A stretch of DNA of 31,554 nucleotides from the IMG/VR virus record IMGVR_UViG_3300009000_000025, positions 1-31,554 of that record; one strand, 5' to 3'. A program made the translations under genes and the position numbers. The notes below the pieces were generated by a model. That model made no database searches. It worked only from the letters and a program-made list of their open reading frames with translations, and had not been told where the DNA came from. Origin of the DNA: a virus. Positions 1 through 8,040 of this stretch are shown here, one piece after another; the stretch's first letter is position 1; each line of letters starts with the position of its first letter.

Positions 1-432
1 AATCCTATCGTACAAGCACAGCTTAATCAGGGGTATGGTCAACAGATGCAAGACACAGGTATGACGCCATATGGTGCTGACCCTGTTGTTCCTCCTACAA
101 CTGGTGTTCCTCCTACAACAGATGAGAGGCCAAGCTATACCGACTGGCGACAGGCTCAAATGGACGCTGGTATTGAACGTCCTTATTTTGACTACATGAG
201 GGGCTTGACATCAGACCAGAGAAGTCAAATGTTGGCTGGTGATCTACAAACCCCTTGGAGTGGCGGCTCTAACGGGTCAATCCTGCAAGACCTTTTCAGC
301 GGTTGGGAAGACCTTGATATGGACAGTTTCTCAAGACGTAGTCGATATAGTGACGATGATGATAGACGGTCGTCAAGGAAAAAGTACTTTGGCAGTTCTT
401 TCGGGGATATGTGGAAACATGACAGACGTTAG
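1..432 (+). CDS. C-terminal part of a virion protein, probably portal
   Basis: The reading frame is already open at base 1 and ends with TAG at 430-432, so the start lies outside the window and 143 residues are visible. The visible part is a tail: Gln/Pro-rich, with a duplicated VPPTT stretch, then a hydrophilic segment (YTDWRQAQMDAG) and a very acidic/basic end (a DDDDRR stretch, then KHDRR). Nothing catalytic is visible. It lies directly upstream of the scaffold and major capsid genes, where podoviruses place the portal, and portal proteins often end in a disordered charged tail like this. The portal call therefore rests on position and tail character, not on a conserved domain. It could also be another head protein. 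Confidence 0.5.
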   Translation, partial: NPIVQAQLNQGYGQQMQDTGMTPYGADPVVPPTTGVPPTTDERPSYTDWRQAQMDAGIERPYFDYMRGLTSDQRSQMLAGDLQTPWSGGSNGSILQDLFSGWEDLDMDSFSRRSRYSDDDDRRSSRKKYFGSSFGDMWKHDRR

Positions 433-649
433 TATGTACAAAGATGAACACTTGGCTAAAGAGGCTGACAGGCTTCTGCATGACGACGTTCTTAATCATG
501 CTATAAAAGAGGCAAAAACAGAATACACTGACAAACTTTGTGTTGTAGACCCAGAGGATGCAATAGAAATTATCAAGATACAGTCTGTCATAGTGGCGTT
601 GGATGAGGTCCACACTACATTGAACAGGTACATCTTAAAACAAGTTTAG
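419..649 (+). CDS. Hypothetical protein, 76 aa
   Basis: The ATG at 419 overlaps the end of the preceding gene by 14 nt. An in-frame ATG at 434 is an alternative start, and neither has a strong Shine-Dalgarno. The product is small, charged and probably alpha-helical (DEHLAKEADRLLHDDVLNHA, later ALDEVHTTLNRYI), with no membrane segment or metal motif. It sits between the probable portal and the scaffold. Small helical proteins in this slot occur in many podoviruses and are of unknown function. An in-frame extension up to 239 is possible but would overlap the upstream gene heavily, so I rejected it. Confidence 0.6.
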   Translation: MTDVSMYKDEHLAKEADRLLHDDVLNHAIKEAKTEYTDKLCVVDPEDAIEIIKIQSVIVALDEVHTTLNRYILKQV

Positions 650-700
650 AGAAGGCACTCATACTGAGCCAGCCACTAAAAGCCCATGAGGAGATAAATC

Positions 701-1759
701 ATGGCAGAACAGACACTGAGCAATCAACCCAATAGTGGGCCTGTCGGTGGTGATGAAGCACTTTCATTTGATGAAGGAGTTTCAAGTTTGGAGACCCTTG
801 TGGACCCTGATGTTCAGGACAATCCGAAGGCTGTTGAAGAAGACACTAAAAATGAAGCGGAGGACGACGTTGAAGAGCAACCTGAAGAGGACTCTGAGGA
901 TGAAGATACCCCCGACGACACGGGAGAAGAAGACGAGGAAGACAGTACCGAAGAGTCTGAAGAAACTGAGGAGGAAAACGAAGATGTCATCGCCTATGCT
1001 GATGATGTGGTCGTAGAATTTGAAGGTGAACAGACTACCCTTGGTGAGATTGTCGATTCAAGACTTCAGGAACGTGTTAAATCTTTTCAGGCTGACTACA
1101 CACGAAAGACTCAGGAAGTAGCTGAAGAACGTCGTGTAATTGATAGCCAGACTGAAAAACTAGTAAATATCGCAGAGCAAACAAAACAGCAAAGAGACAC
1201 TTTCTTAGCTTTCCAGCGTCAGTTTGCCCCTGACCCACCTGATGTTCGTATGGTCGATACAGACCCTGCTGCATATCAGCGTCACAAGGCATACTACGAT
1301 GAATGGATGAATGGGTACAATCAGTTCGAGCAGGAGTCCCAGAGGTATAACCTACAGCAGCAGCAGGAAATGCAGCAGCAGCAGGAGATGTTCCTTGAGG
1401 ACCAGAAACGGATGATGGTTGAAACCCTTCCAGAATTGGGAACTGAAGAAGGCTTTATCAAGTTTAAGGAAGACCTAGGGGAGTATTTTGTCCCTTATTA
1501 TGGTTATAGCGTAGAAGAACTCAATCAAGTTACGGATCACCGTTTCGCTAAGTTGGCTAAGGATGCAATGTCCTACAGGCAGCTAAAAGGTACGGCCCCT
1601 GAGACTAGAAAGAAGTTGGAAGGCAAACCTAAGATTCTTAAACCTGGTGCTAAAAAGGTCTCTAAGAAAGTTACAGCAAGCAAGGCTAGACAAGACCGTT
1701 TGGCTAAGACTGGTGAACTTGATGCTGCTATTGATGCTCTGATGGATTTCGATCTTTAA
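701..1759 (+). CDS. Capsid assembly scaffold protein
   Basis: 352 residues, preceded by a strong Shine-Dalgarno (gaggag) 8-12 nt before the ATG. Scaffold proteins assemble inside the prohead and leave or are degraded at DNA packaging. Three things support the call. Residues about 40-95 are almost pure Glu/Asp. Residues about 125-245 look like a long helical, Gln-rich coiled coil with a QQQQEMQQQQEMF stretch. The C-terminus (about 300-340) is strongly basic, which is the usual capsid-binding end. The gene lies immediately upstream of the major capsid gene, the canonical scaffold position. There is no protease motif. The Gln run is encoded by repeated cag triplets near 1353-1387. Confidence 0.82.
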   Translation: MAEQTLSNQPNSGPVGGDEALSFDEGVSSLETLVDPDVQDNPKAVEEDTKNEAEDDVEEQPEEDSEDEDTPDDTGEEDEEDSTEESEETEEENEDVIAYADDVVVEFEGEQTTLGEIVDSRLQERVKSFQADYTRKTQEVAEERRVIDSQTEKLVNIAEQTKQQRDTFLAFQRQFAPDPPDVRMVDTDPAAYQRHKAYYDEWMNGYNQFEQESQRYNLQQQQEMQQQQEMFLEDQKRMMVETLPELGTEEGFIKFKEDLGEYFVPYYGYSVEELNQVTDHRFAKLAKDAMSYRQLKGTAPETRKKLEGKPKILKPGAKKVSKKVTASKARQDRLAKTGELDAAIDALMDFDL

Positions 1760-1789
1760 CATTAAAAGCCAGATACAAGGAATCAAACA

Positions 1790-2794
1790 ATGGCTCAAGT
1801 AACTAATACATACGAGTCTTACGATGCCATCGGTAATCGTGAAGAACTCGCTGATAAGATTTATCAGATCACCCCAGAGGAAACACCTTTCATCTCTATG
1901 ATTGGTCGTAAGTCAGTTTCATCTGTACATCCTGAGTGGCAGACCGATACGCTTGCTACTCCTGTAACCACTAACGCCCAACCAGAGGGTGACGACTGGT
2001 CCTATGATGCAATCACTCCTACCACTCGCGTAGGTAACTACACTCAGATTGCCAACAAGACCTTCATCATCTCACGTACTCAGGACAAGACCTCCAAAGC
2101 TGGTCGTAAGTCAGAATTGGCTCGCGAAGTTGCTAAAAAAGGTGTTGAACTCCGTACTGACATGGAAGTTCAGTTGTTGTCTAACACTGCTTCTAGTGCA
2201 GGTACTGGCGATGGTGCAACTAACCGTGTCTCCGGTGGTTTCCGCGCATGGCTGACTTCCAATGACGATCTTGGAGCAGGCGGTGCATCCGGTGGCTTTA
2301 GTGGCGGTACTGTTTCAGCAGCTACCAATGGTACTCAACGTGCCTTTACCAAGGCTATCCTTGATGCTACTATCCTAAGCACCTACAACAATGGTGGCAA
2401 CCCATCTTCAATGATGATGTCCCCATACGTCAAGACTGTGTTCTCAGGGTTTATGGACGATGCTAATGTTGCACCGTTCCGCTATGCTGCTGAGAAAGGG
2501 AAAAAGAACGCTATTATCGCAAGCGCAGAGGTTTACCTCAGTGACTTCGGTGAGATCGCAATGATCCCTAACCGTCAGATGGCCCGTGCTGGTGCTGCTG
2601 TAGCTCGTAATGCTTTCCTTGTAGACCCTAAAATGGTCTCTCTTGGTGAGTTTGATGCAATCAAGTTGGAAAAGCCTGCTAAGACGGGTGATGCTGAAAA
2701 ACGTGTTCTGATTTGTGAATACACCCTGTGTGTCCACAATGAGGCTGCACACGGTGTTGCTGCTGACCTTTACGGCCTGACAGCTTCTAGCTAA
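1790..2794 (+). CDS. Major capsid protein (SU10-like, HK97 fold)
   Basis: 334 residues. The start is typical of the SU10-type/DUF5309 capsid family: a helical N-terminus, then ITPEETPFISMIGRKSVSS, a DTLATP strand and the WSYDAITPTTRVGNYTQI segment. A central Gly-rich region (about residues 145-185) fits a flexible loop, and the C-terminal half has the alternating Ala-rich/strand pattern expected for an A-domain. The length is normal for the family. Codon use is noticeably more regular (ctt, gct, ggt) than in neighbouring genes, as expected for the most highly expressed late gene. It lies between scaffold and a small accessory protein. The family call comes from recognising the N-terminal pattern, not from a search. 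Confidence 0.88.
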   Translation: MAQVTNTYESYDAIGNREELADKIYQITPEETPFISMIGRKSVSSVHPEWQTDTLATPVTTNAQPEGDDWSYDAITPTTRVGNYTQIANKTFIISRTQDKTSKAGRKSELAREVAKKGVELRTDMEVQLLSNTASSAGTGDGATNRVSGGFRAWLTSNDDLGAGGASGGFSGGTVSAATNGTQRAFTKAILDATILSTYNNGGNPSSMMMSPYVKTVFSGFMDDANVAPFRYAAEKGKKNAIIASAEVYLSDFGEIAMIPNRQMARAGAAVARNAFLVDPKMVSLGEFDAIKLEKPAKTGDAEKRVLICEYTLCVHNEAAHGVAADLYGLTASS

Positions 2795-2818
2795 TCTCCA
2801 TAAGAAAGGAATAACATT

Positions 2819-3229
2819 ATGGATTCATACGTCCCTAAGTCTGTAGCTGACGCTGCTACAGTTACGCTTTCGACCCGTGATAGTGGTCGTTTGCACATCA
2901 TGCCTGATTTGACAGCAGATACTGTCATTTCGCTTCCTACTGCTGCTGCTGGGCTTACCTATAAGTTCATCATTGGTGCAGTAACTACGGATGCACAGGA
3001 TTGGCAAGTCGATACTGGTTCTGACACCAATTACTTCCTTGGTGGGGTAATGTGGCAGATCGGTGCTGGCGCTGCTGAGTTTGTTGGCCCAGATGGTAAC
3101 TCTAACTCTATTATAAACATCCTTGCTCCTGAGCCTGGTACTGTTGTAGAGTTTACTTGTGATGGCACTAACTGGGTTATTAACGGCCTTGTTGTTGCTG
3201 CCACTACTCCTACTTGGGCTGACCAGTAG
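2819..3229 (+). CDS. Probable capsid decoration / accessory virion protein, 136 aa
   Basis: The gene starts 24 nt after the capsid gene with an aaagga Shine-Dalgarno. It is small, almost free of Lys and rich in Thr, Ala, Val and Gly, with alternating strand-like segments (TVTLSTRDSGRL, FIIGAVTTDAQDW, VVEFTCDGTNWVINGLVV), suggesting an all-beta fold. The phrase FTCDGTNWVINGL resembles the DGTTW strand motif common in phage fibre and decoration proteins. Its place between the capsid gene and a stem-loop suggests co-expression with capsid at high level. The decoration role is inferred from position and size; a fibre-like head protein is an alternative. Confidence 0.5.
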   Translation: MDSYVPKSVADAATVTLSTRDSGRLHIMPDLTADTVISLPTAAAGLTYKFIIGAVTTDAQDWQVDTGSDTNYFLGGVMWQIGAGAAEFVGPDGNSNSIINILAPEPGTVVEFTCDGTNWVINGLVVAATTPTWADQ

Positions 3230-3239
3230 AATAACAAAA

Positions 3240-3267
3240 GTGAGGGCTGCTTAACGGTGGCCCTCAC
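3240..3267 (+). terminator. Stem-loop after the capsid genes
   Basis: A perfect 8-bp inverted repeat, gtgagggc (3240-3247) and gccctcac (3260-3267), has a 12-nt loop. It sits in the 78-nt gap after the accessory head gene. A further ccctcac copy follows at 3281-3287, which could pair alternatively with the left arm. There is no T-run downstream, so it is either a weak/partial terminator, a transcript-processing site or an RNA stabiliser that separates abundant head mRNA from the connector genes. Confidence 0.4.
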
Positions 3268-3307
3268 ACCCACAATTGAACCCTCACATGAATTAGGAGA
3301 TCACCGG

Positions 3308-3637
3308 ATGCCCGGCCCTCAGAAAAAAGACACAACTGAAACTGCAACAGCAACCCCTCAGAATGAGAAATTGTACCCTGTAAAGCTAGTAAGAAACTAC
3401 CGTCCAATTGGAGAGTTTAAGGTTCTTGAGTTGTTGGACGAGGAAGACCCAAACTCAGGTTGGGAAGAACGTAAGCCTGATGGAGAATTTGAAGTCCTTG
3501 ATGACAAGGGTAAGATCACCCAAGTAGCCTCTGGTGAACGGTGGAAAGTTACAGCAGGGTCTAGGCTCATGCTAAATAAGGATGAAGCTAGAAACCTTCT
3601 TAAAATTGGTGTTGCGGAGAGGCACGATGACCTATGA
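3308..3637 (+). CDS. Hypothetical protein, 109 aa
   Basis: I chose the ATG at 3308 because it has an aggag Shine-Dalgarno at 3295-3299. An in-frame GTG at 3257 lies inside the upstream stem-loop and has no ribosome site. The product begins with a low-complexity Thr/Ala/Gln segment (about 1-25), then a beta-like LYPVKLVRNYRPIGEFKVLE region and acidic stretches. The end is helical (LNKDEARNLLKIGVAERHDDL). It lies between head and connector genes and overlaps the next gene by 11 nt. Role unknown; a minor head or connector protein is plausible. Confidence 0.65.
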   Translation: MPGPQKKDTTETATATPQNEKLYPVKLVRNYRPIGEFKVLELLDEEDPNSGWEERKPDGEFEVLDDKGKITQVASGERWKVTAGSRLMLNKDEARNLLKIGVAERHDDL

Positions 3638-4022
3638 TGAGTTGAAGGAGCAGGGTTTCGATGCTGCCCAGATACCTGAAAGTTCATGGGAGATTTTTAG
3701 AGTTGACCCTGATGGAGTGTGGAGAGAAGACATACATTGGATAGAGAGACCCCGTGATGGTTTTGGTGGTATCTCTATCAAGCGTAAGGTAAACCTCCAT
3801 GAAGATGCTCTACTAAGGGCCAACAGAGAGGAATATGAAGACGGTAAGGGGATGGTAAGGAACAACGGGACATCACTAGATGCTAAAGTTGCCTCCATTC
3901 CTCTCAACGTCTACTTTGCTGAACTCAACGAACACGTTAAAAATGGCGATAAAGAGCATATAAAGTGGTGGTTGAACCAGGAAAAGAACAGACCTTACAG
4001 GACTCAAAAAGGTAAAGTATAA
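3627..4022 (+). CDS. Hypothetical protein, 131 aa
   Basis: The start at 3627 (MTYDELKEQG) has a ggagagg site just upstream and overlaps the preceding stop by 11 nt. A longer in-frame start at 3582 would overlap by more than 50 nt and is unlikely. The protein is soluble and charged, with Trp-rich segments (SSWEIFRVDPDGVWREDIHWIERP) and a positively charged C-terminus. It ends with TAATG, sharing one base with the adaptor gene. No family recognised. In related phages genes here encode structural or head-completion proteins, so I infer a late role. Confidence 0.6.
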   Translation: MTYDELKEQGFDAAQIPESSWEIFRVDPDGVWREDIHWIERPRDGFGGISIKRKVNLHEDALLRANREEYEDGKGMVRNNGTSLDAKVASIPLNVYFAELNEHVKNGDKEHIKWWLNQEKNRPYRTQKGKV

Positions 4023-4633
4023 TGGCATTATCTAACTACGCAGAATTACAGACAGCACTCACAGCTTGGGTTGACAGCCGTAGTGATGTGACTAACCTAG
4101 ATGCTGATGTAGTTAGGCTTGCTGAATCTCACTTTAACTTGGAACTCAGAGCTAGGCAAATGCTCACTTCTACAGACCTTACACCGTCTAGTGGCAGTGT
4201 GACGTTGCCTAGCGATTTTTTAGGTGCTTACAGTGTCGTTGAAAAAGCTACTCCAAGGCGTGTACTACAATATTACGGGAAAGAGCATCTTGAAAGCAAT
4301 TTTGACACCACAATCTCTGGGTTGGCTGTTGGTTACACTATTGTCGGTAGTTCACTTACTATGGCTCCACAGCCTTCTAACGACATTGAATTAACCTACT
4401 ACCAAGAGATACCAAACCTAGAGGCAAACTCTACAAACTGGTTGATGACAAAGTACCCTGCCCTTTACCTTGAGACCTGCCAGATGGAAGTCTACAGGAA
4501 CCTCAAGATGGACACTGACCTACAGATTTCATCTCAAAGGGTAGAGAACATGATCAAGAGGTTGAACGCATCTTCAGACAATGAGTTGTTGTCTATGGCA
4601 ACCTCTGTTAACAATGTTGGACCTGTATTCTAA
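4022..4633 (+). CDS. Head-to-tail adaptor protein (P22 gp4 / SU10 adaptor-like)
   Basis: 203 residues, mostly helical, coupled by TAATG to the preceding gene. The N-terminus (YAELQTALTAWVDSRSDVTN, then DVVRLAESHFNLELRAR) matches the pattern of small podoviral adaptor proteins that form a ring below the portal. Typical features follow: a beta insertion (LPSDFLGAYSV), the EIPNLEANSTNWLMTKYPALYL segment, and C-terminal helices. Similar sequences in podoviruses begin with a helix that interprets W, then DADVVRLAE. The neighbouring nozzle gene is consistent with this. The call comes from pattern recognition and gene order. Confidence 0.7.
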   Translation: MALSNYAELQTALTAWVDSRSDVTNLDADVVRLAESHFNLELRARQMLTSTDLTPSSGSVTLPSDFLGAYSVVEKATPRRVLQYYGKEHLESNFDTTISGLAVGYTIVGSSLTMAPQPSNDIELTYYQEIPNLEANSTNWLMTKYPALYLETCQMEVYRNLKMDTDLQISSQRVENMIKRLNASSDNELLSMATSVNNVGPVF

Positions 4634-4634
4634 G

Positions 4635-6080
4635 ATGATACCTTTCCCAGATTACGAACCAGATAAAAGTATCTTTGACCCTTCAGGCGCTACTGTTGTC
4701 ACTAACGTAGAGCCTGTTGAGGGTGGTTGGGGGCCAATAGCTAATCACGTCCCTGTGGCTACAGCACTCCCTACAGGTGTTAAAGGCGCTATTGCAACCT
4801 TGGATTCATCTGGAACCTACAGTATCTTTTGTGGGACAACAACCAAGCTGTACAAGTACAATTCAGGCACTTTGTCGTTTGATGACGTGTCCACAGCAGC
4901 AACCACATACGCTGTCCCCCAAGGGTATAACTGGTCGTTTCACCAATGGGGTGACTTGTTGTTGGCTACAAATCAAACTGACGGGCTGTACAAGTTTGAT
5001 CTAACTTCGGGGACAGAGTTTGTTAATGTATCCTCCGCACCTCTTGCTAGAGCAGTTACAAACGTAGGTGAGTTTGTCGTGTTGTTGTATATCGACGGCT
5101 CACCAAGACGGGTGCAGTGGTCTGAGATCGGGGATGTTGATAGCTGGACTGTAGGTCTTAACGGTTCAGATTTCCAGGATTTCCCTGACGGTGGTGACAT
5201 TAGGGCTGCACAACCAGGTGAAGGTGGGGCTGTAATACTCCAACAACGTGCTATCAGGAAGATGGATTATGTTGGAGGTGACTACACATTTGCGTTTTCA
5301 CAACTCTCAACAGCAAGGGGGTCAGTATCTAACCTATCCTCTGTTGTTGCTAACAATGGGATTTTCTTCCTAGATGAAGATGGCTTCTACTATTTGTCTA
5401 ACCAAGGTCCTGAGCCTATTGGGGCTGAAAAGGTAAACAGGACGTTCCTAGAGGACATTGACCTTGATTATATAGCAGAGGTTCAAGGTTCTGCTGACCC
5501 TGTTAACAAGATGGTTTGGTGGGTCTACAGGAAAGTAGATGCCTCACGGGGTATCATAGGGTATGACTGGCAGCTTAAACGCTGGACTACTATGGACAAG
5601 AACTACAACTACCTGTTCTCAGCGTCTATCCCAGCATACACATTGGAGGCTCTTGACGCTATCAGTGCTTCAATTGATGCCCTTGGTGTATCACTAGACT
5701 CTAGGATATGGACAGGTGGAAGACCTACTTTTGCAGCCTTTGACAGCAACAATGAGTTTGGATTCTTCAGTGGCAACCCTATGGATGTTGTTGTTGAGAC
5801 TACAGATCAGGTCTTGGGGAATGAGGGCGGTAGGGCGTTTGTCAATGGATACAGGTTCGTTACAGACGCTGCTACACACACTGGTAAGGTAGGCACTAAG
5901 GACACACATGCAGGAACTAGGTCTTGGTCAACTGAGGGAACTCCTGATAGTGACACAGCTCTAATCCCATGCAGAGAGAACGCTAGGCTCCATAGGTTCA
6001 GGGCTATAATCCCACAGGACGAGCCTTGGAACCACATACACGGTGTTGAAGCCAAGGTTAGAGATGGGGGACGACGCTAA
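4635..6080 (+). CDS. Tail nozzle / tail hub protein (beta-propeller type)
   Basis: The ATG at 4635 (MIPFPDYEPDKS) lies 1 nt after the adaptor stop. A longer in-frame start at 4581 would lie inside the adaptor gene and is rejected. 481 residues. The sequence is dominated by repeated blades of the form YKYNSGTLSFDDVS, GLYKFDLTSGTEFVNV, VVLLYIDGSPRRVQWSEIGD and GIIGYDWQLKRWT, typical of P22 gp10-like nozzle proteins in marine podoviruses. Such proteins form the hexameric tube below the adaptor and carry the tail fibres. The end overlaps the next gene by one base (TAATG). Confidence 0.78.
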   Translation: MIPFPDYEPDKSIFDPSGATVVTNVEPVEGGWGPIANHVPVATALPTGVKGAIATLDSSGTYSIFCGTTTKLYKYNSGTLSFDDVSTAATTYAVPQGYNWSFHQWGDLLLATNQTDGLYKFDLTSGTEFVNVSSAPLARAVTNVGEFVVLLYIDGSPRRVQWSEIGDVDSWTVGLNGSDFQDFPDGGDIRAAQPGEGGAVILQQRAIRKMDYVGGDYTFAFSQLSTARGSVSNLSSVVANNGIFFLDEDGFYYLSNQGPEPIGAEKVNRTFLEDIDLDYIAEVQGSADPVNKMVWWVYRKVDASRGIIGYDWQLKRWTTMDKNYNYLFSASIPAYTLEALDAISASIDALGVSLDSRIWTGGRPTFAAFDSNNEFGFFSGNPMDVVVETTDQVLGNEGGRAFVNGYRFVTDAATHTGKVGTKDTHAGTRSWSTEGTPDSDTALIPCRENARLHRFRAIIPQDEPWNHIHGVEAKVRDGGRR

Positions 6081-6460
6081 TGGCTATCCTACAGCATCAA
6101 ACCCATGAACGGCTGATAACAAAGCCTCTTGAGCTGACCACCAGCAGACAGACGTTCTACACCTGTCCTGCTAAATTGTCGCCAAGATTGAGCCATGTTC
6201 TGTTGTCTAACAAGACAGGTGCTACAAGTCCTGCAACAGCAAGTTTCACCCTTGAGTATTATCAGGCATCGACAACAACATATTTCAGCCTTGCTACAAC
6301 AGAAGACATTCTTGTAGATAGCAGGGTTCTCTTGGACTCTAACAACATGCCATTGCTGAGTATGAAAGAGGGAGACCTTATAACCTGTAAGGCATCTGCT
6401 AACAGCTCTATTGATTGCATTGTTGTTGTCATCGAACAGGAAGCCCGTAAGGTAGTATGA
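6080..6460 (+). CDS. Small virion-associated protein, 126 aa
   Basis: Coupled by a TAATG overlap to the nozzle gene and by ATGA to the next. Ser/Thr-rich and beta-like throughout (ASFTLEYYQASTTTYFSLAT, then a VLLDSNNMPLLSMKEGDLITC segment and a C-terminal IVVVIEQEARKVV strand). There is no membrane helix or catalytic motif. The strands with a GDLITC turn look like a jelly-roll or fibre-like fold, which would fit a small tail or particle-surface protein. I do not recognise a named family, and the function is inferred from location only. Confidence 0.6.
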   Translation: MAILQHQTHERLITKPLELTTSRQTFYTCPAKLSPRLSHVLLSNKTGATSPATASFTLEYYQASTTTYFSLATTEDILVDSRVLLDSNNMPLLSMKEGDLITCKASANSSIDCIVVVIEQEARKVV

Positions 6461-6852
6461 AGATACAATCCATACACCCTCATAATGTTGATGATACGTG
6501 GCCTTTAATAGCGGGTGGCCTTATTAAAGCCTGTAACAGGACAGGTGGAAGGGTTACACCTGATTATCTTTACAGGTGCTGTATAACAGGTGATAAGACT
6601 TATGTGGTCACTTCAGATGAAGAAAACCTGCCGTTTATGGCTTGTGTGGTTACTTTTGAGAATTGGGGTGGTGAGCGAGTATGCTATATAAATGCAACAC
6701 ATGGAACTAGGATGAGAGAGTCAATGGAACTTCTTAAAGGTTGGGCTAAATACCACGGTGCTACATCTGTGACTTGGGATGGCACTGAAGGTTACAAAAA
6801 GACTTTCCCTGAGGCTGAAACAGTAAGTCAAACTTACAAACTGGAGATTTAA
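6457..6852 (+). CDS. GNAT-like (acetyltransferase-fold) phage protein, 131 aa
   Basis: Overlaps the previous gene by ATGA. Its overall pattern is N-terminal VDDTWPLIAGGLIKAC, a YLYRCCITGDKTYVVTSDE strand pair, and a MACVVTFENWGGERVCYIN strand pair. Then come RESMELLKGWAKYHGATSVTW and a Gly-Tyr-Lys-Lys segment. This matches the short GNAT-fold proteins that podoviruses often encode among the internal virion genes (the T7 gp13 area). The classic acetyl-CoA loop (Q/RxxGxG/A) is not evident, so enzymatic activity is doubtful. Family membership is from memory of the pattern and moderately sure. Confidence 0.55.
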   Translation: MKIQSIHPHNVDDTWPLIAGGLIKACNRTGGRVTPDYLYRCCITGDKTYVVTSDEENLPFMACVVTFENWGGERVCYINATHGTRMRESMELLKGWAKYHGATSVTWDGTEGYKKTFPEAETVSQTYKLEI

Positions 6853-6853
6853 T

Positions 6854-8026
6854 ATGTCAGGTGGCGGCGGTGAAAAAGTTACAAACACCACAATCAACAA
6901 CACAGACCCTTGGAGTGAGGCACAACCTTATCTCGAAAAGAGTATGTCGGAAGCTGAGAGTCTTTATGACGCTGGTGTAGGTCACAACCCATACAATCAG
7001 AGTTTGGTTATCCCTTATGCTGATGCTACTATGCAGGGTATGCAGGGGGTACAAGATACTGCTGGGATGTACCAGAACGCCCTACAGAACCCAATGTCGT
7101 TCAACACAAATATGTTTGACACAGGTGGATTGAACGCTGCCCAACAAACATCTCTTGGGCAACTTGGGTATGCTGCACAGGGTAACCCTTACAACGCACA
7201 GTCTCAGCAAGGTGTTAATTCTCTACAGAACATGAACACACAATTGGATGCTAGTGGTGGTCTAAGTCCTGCTCAACAGGCATCACTACAGCAGAGTGCA
7301 GGGTTAGCCGCTGGTAATGAGCTTTATGGTAGTAATCCTGGTTTCCAGAGGAACCTACGGGAAGCCCAGAACGACGCTATGAACTCTGTTAACGAGCAGG
7401 CTATGAAAGCTGGCAGGTATAGCTCAGGGGCGCATCAGGGTGTTATGGCAGACCGTATCGGTGACCTGACAGCTAATATGTACTCTAATGAGTATGGTCG
7501 TCAATTGGGTCGTCAGGATGCTGCAAGAGGAGAGCAGTTCCAGATGGGACAGCAGGGTCTTGGTAACAGGACATCCTCCGCTAAAGACCTCTTTGGTGCT
7601 GGTAATACAGGTTATGGAAACCAGTACGATGCTGTGATGAACCAATTCAACGCTGGTCAGCAGGGTACTCAAAATATGTTTGGTGCTGCTGCTGCAATGC
7701 CATCAGACTACAGCACAGCTTCATCAGGCTACAGAGATATGATGGGTATCGGTAGTATGTACGAAGACCTTGCCACAAGAGAGGCTAATGACCAGTTGCG
7801 TAGGTACAACGAGGCTGACATGGAGGAACTTAACAGACTTGCACAGTACAACTCTTTGATTGGTGGCGCTGGTAAGATGGGTTCCTCTACAACTAACCAG
7901 ACTATTTCACCTACAGCTTCCCCGTTCCAAGCTGCTGCTGGCGGTGCTATGACAGGACTTGCTAGTGGTGGTACAACAGGTGCAATGATCGGTGGGGGTC
8001 TTGGTCTGTTAGGGAGCCTATTCTAG
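6854..8026 (+). CDS. Internal virion / ejection-type protein, 390 aa
   Basis: The ATG follows the previous stop with a single-base gap. Three features stand out. The N-terminus is Gly-rich with TNTTINNTDPW. A long central part is rich in Gln, Asn, Ala, Met and Gly with repeats of the type LSPAQQASL / LNAAQQTSL. The hydrophobic C-terminus is AAAGGAMTGLASGG followed by AMIGGGLGLLGSLF, a glycine-zipper-like segment able to enter membranes. Proteins of this build are found with podoviral internal (ejection) proteins and may pass into the envelope with the DNA. There is no enzyme motif. Exact role uncertain. Confidence 0.6.
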   Translation: MSGGGGEKVTNTTINNTDPWSEAQPYLEKSMSEAESLYDAGVGHNPYNQSLVIPYADATMQGMQGVQDTAGMYQNALQNPMSFNTNMFDTGGLNAAQQTSLGQLGYAAQGNPYNAQSQQGVNSLQNMNTQLDASGGLSPAQQASLQQSAGLAAGNELYGSNPGFQRNLREAQNDAMNSVNEQAMKAGRYSSGAHQGVMADRIGDLTANMYSNEYGRQLGRQDAARGEQFQMGQQGLGNRTSSAKDLFGAGNTGYGNQYDAVMNQFNAGQQGTQNMFGAAAAMPSDYSTASSGYRDMMGIGSMYEDLATREANDQLRRYNEADMEELNRLAQYNSLIGGAGKMGSSTTNQTISPTASPFQAAAGGAMTGLASGGTTGAMIGGGLGLLGSLF

Positions 8027-8040
8027 GAGGAGTGTAAGAT

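Noticed and set aside
735-1016. Very basic plus-strand frame within the scaffold gene
   Set aside because: It is the frame-shifted reading of the Glu/Asp-rich scaffold region, which gives Lys/Arg codons automatically.
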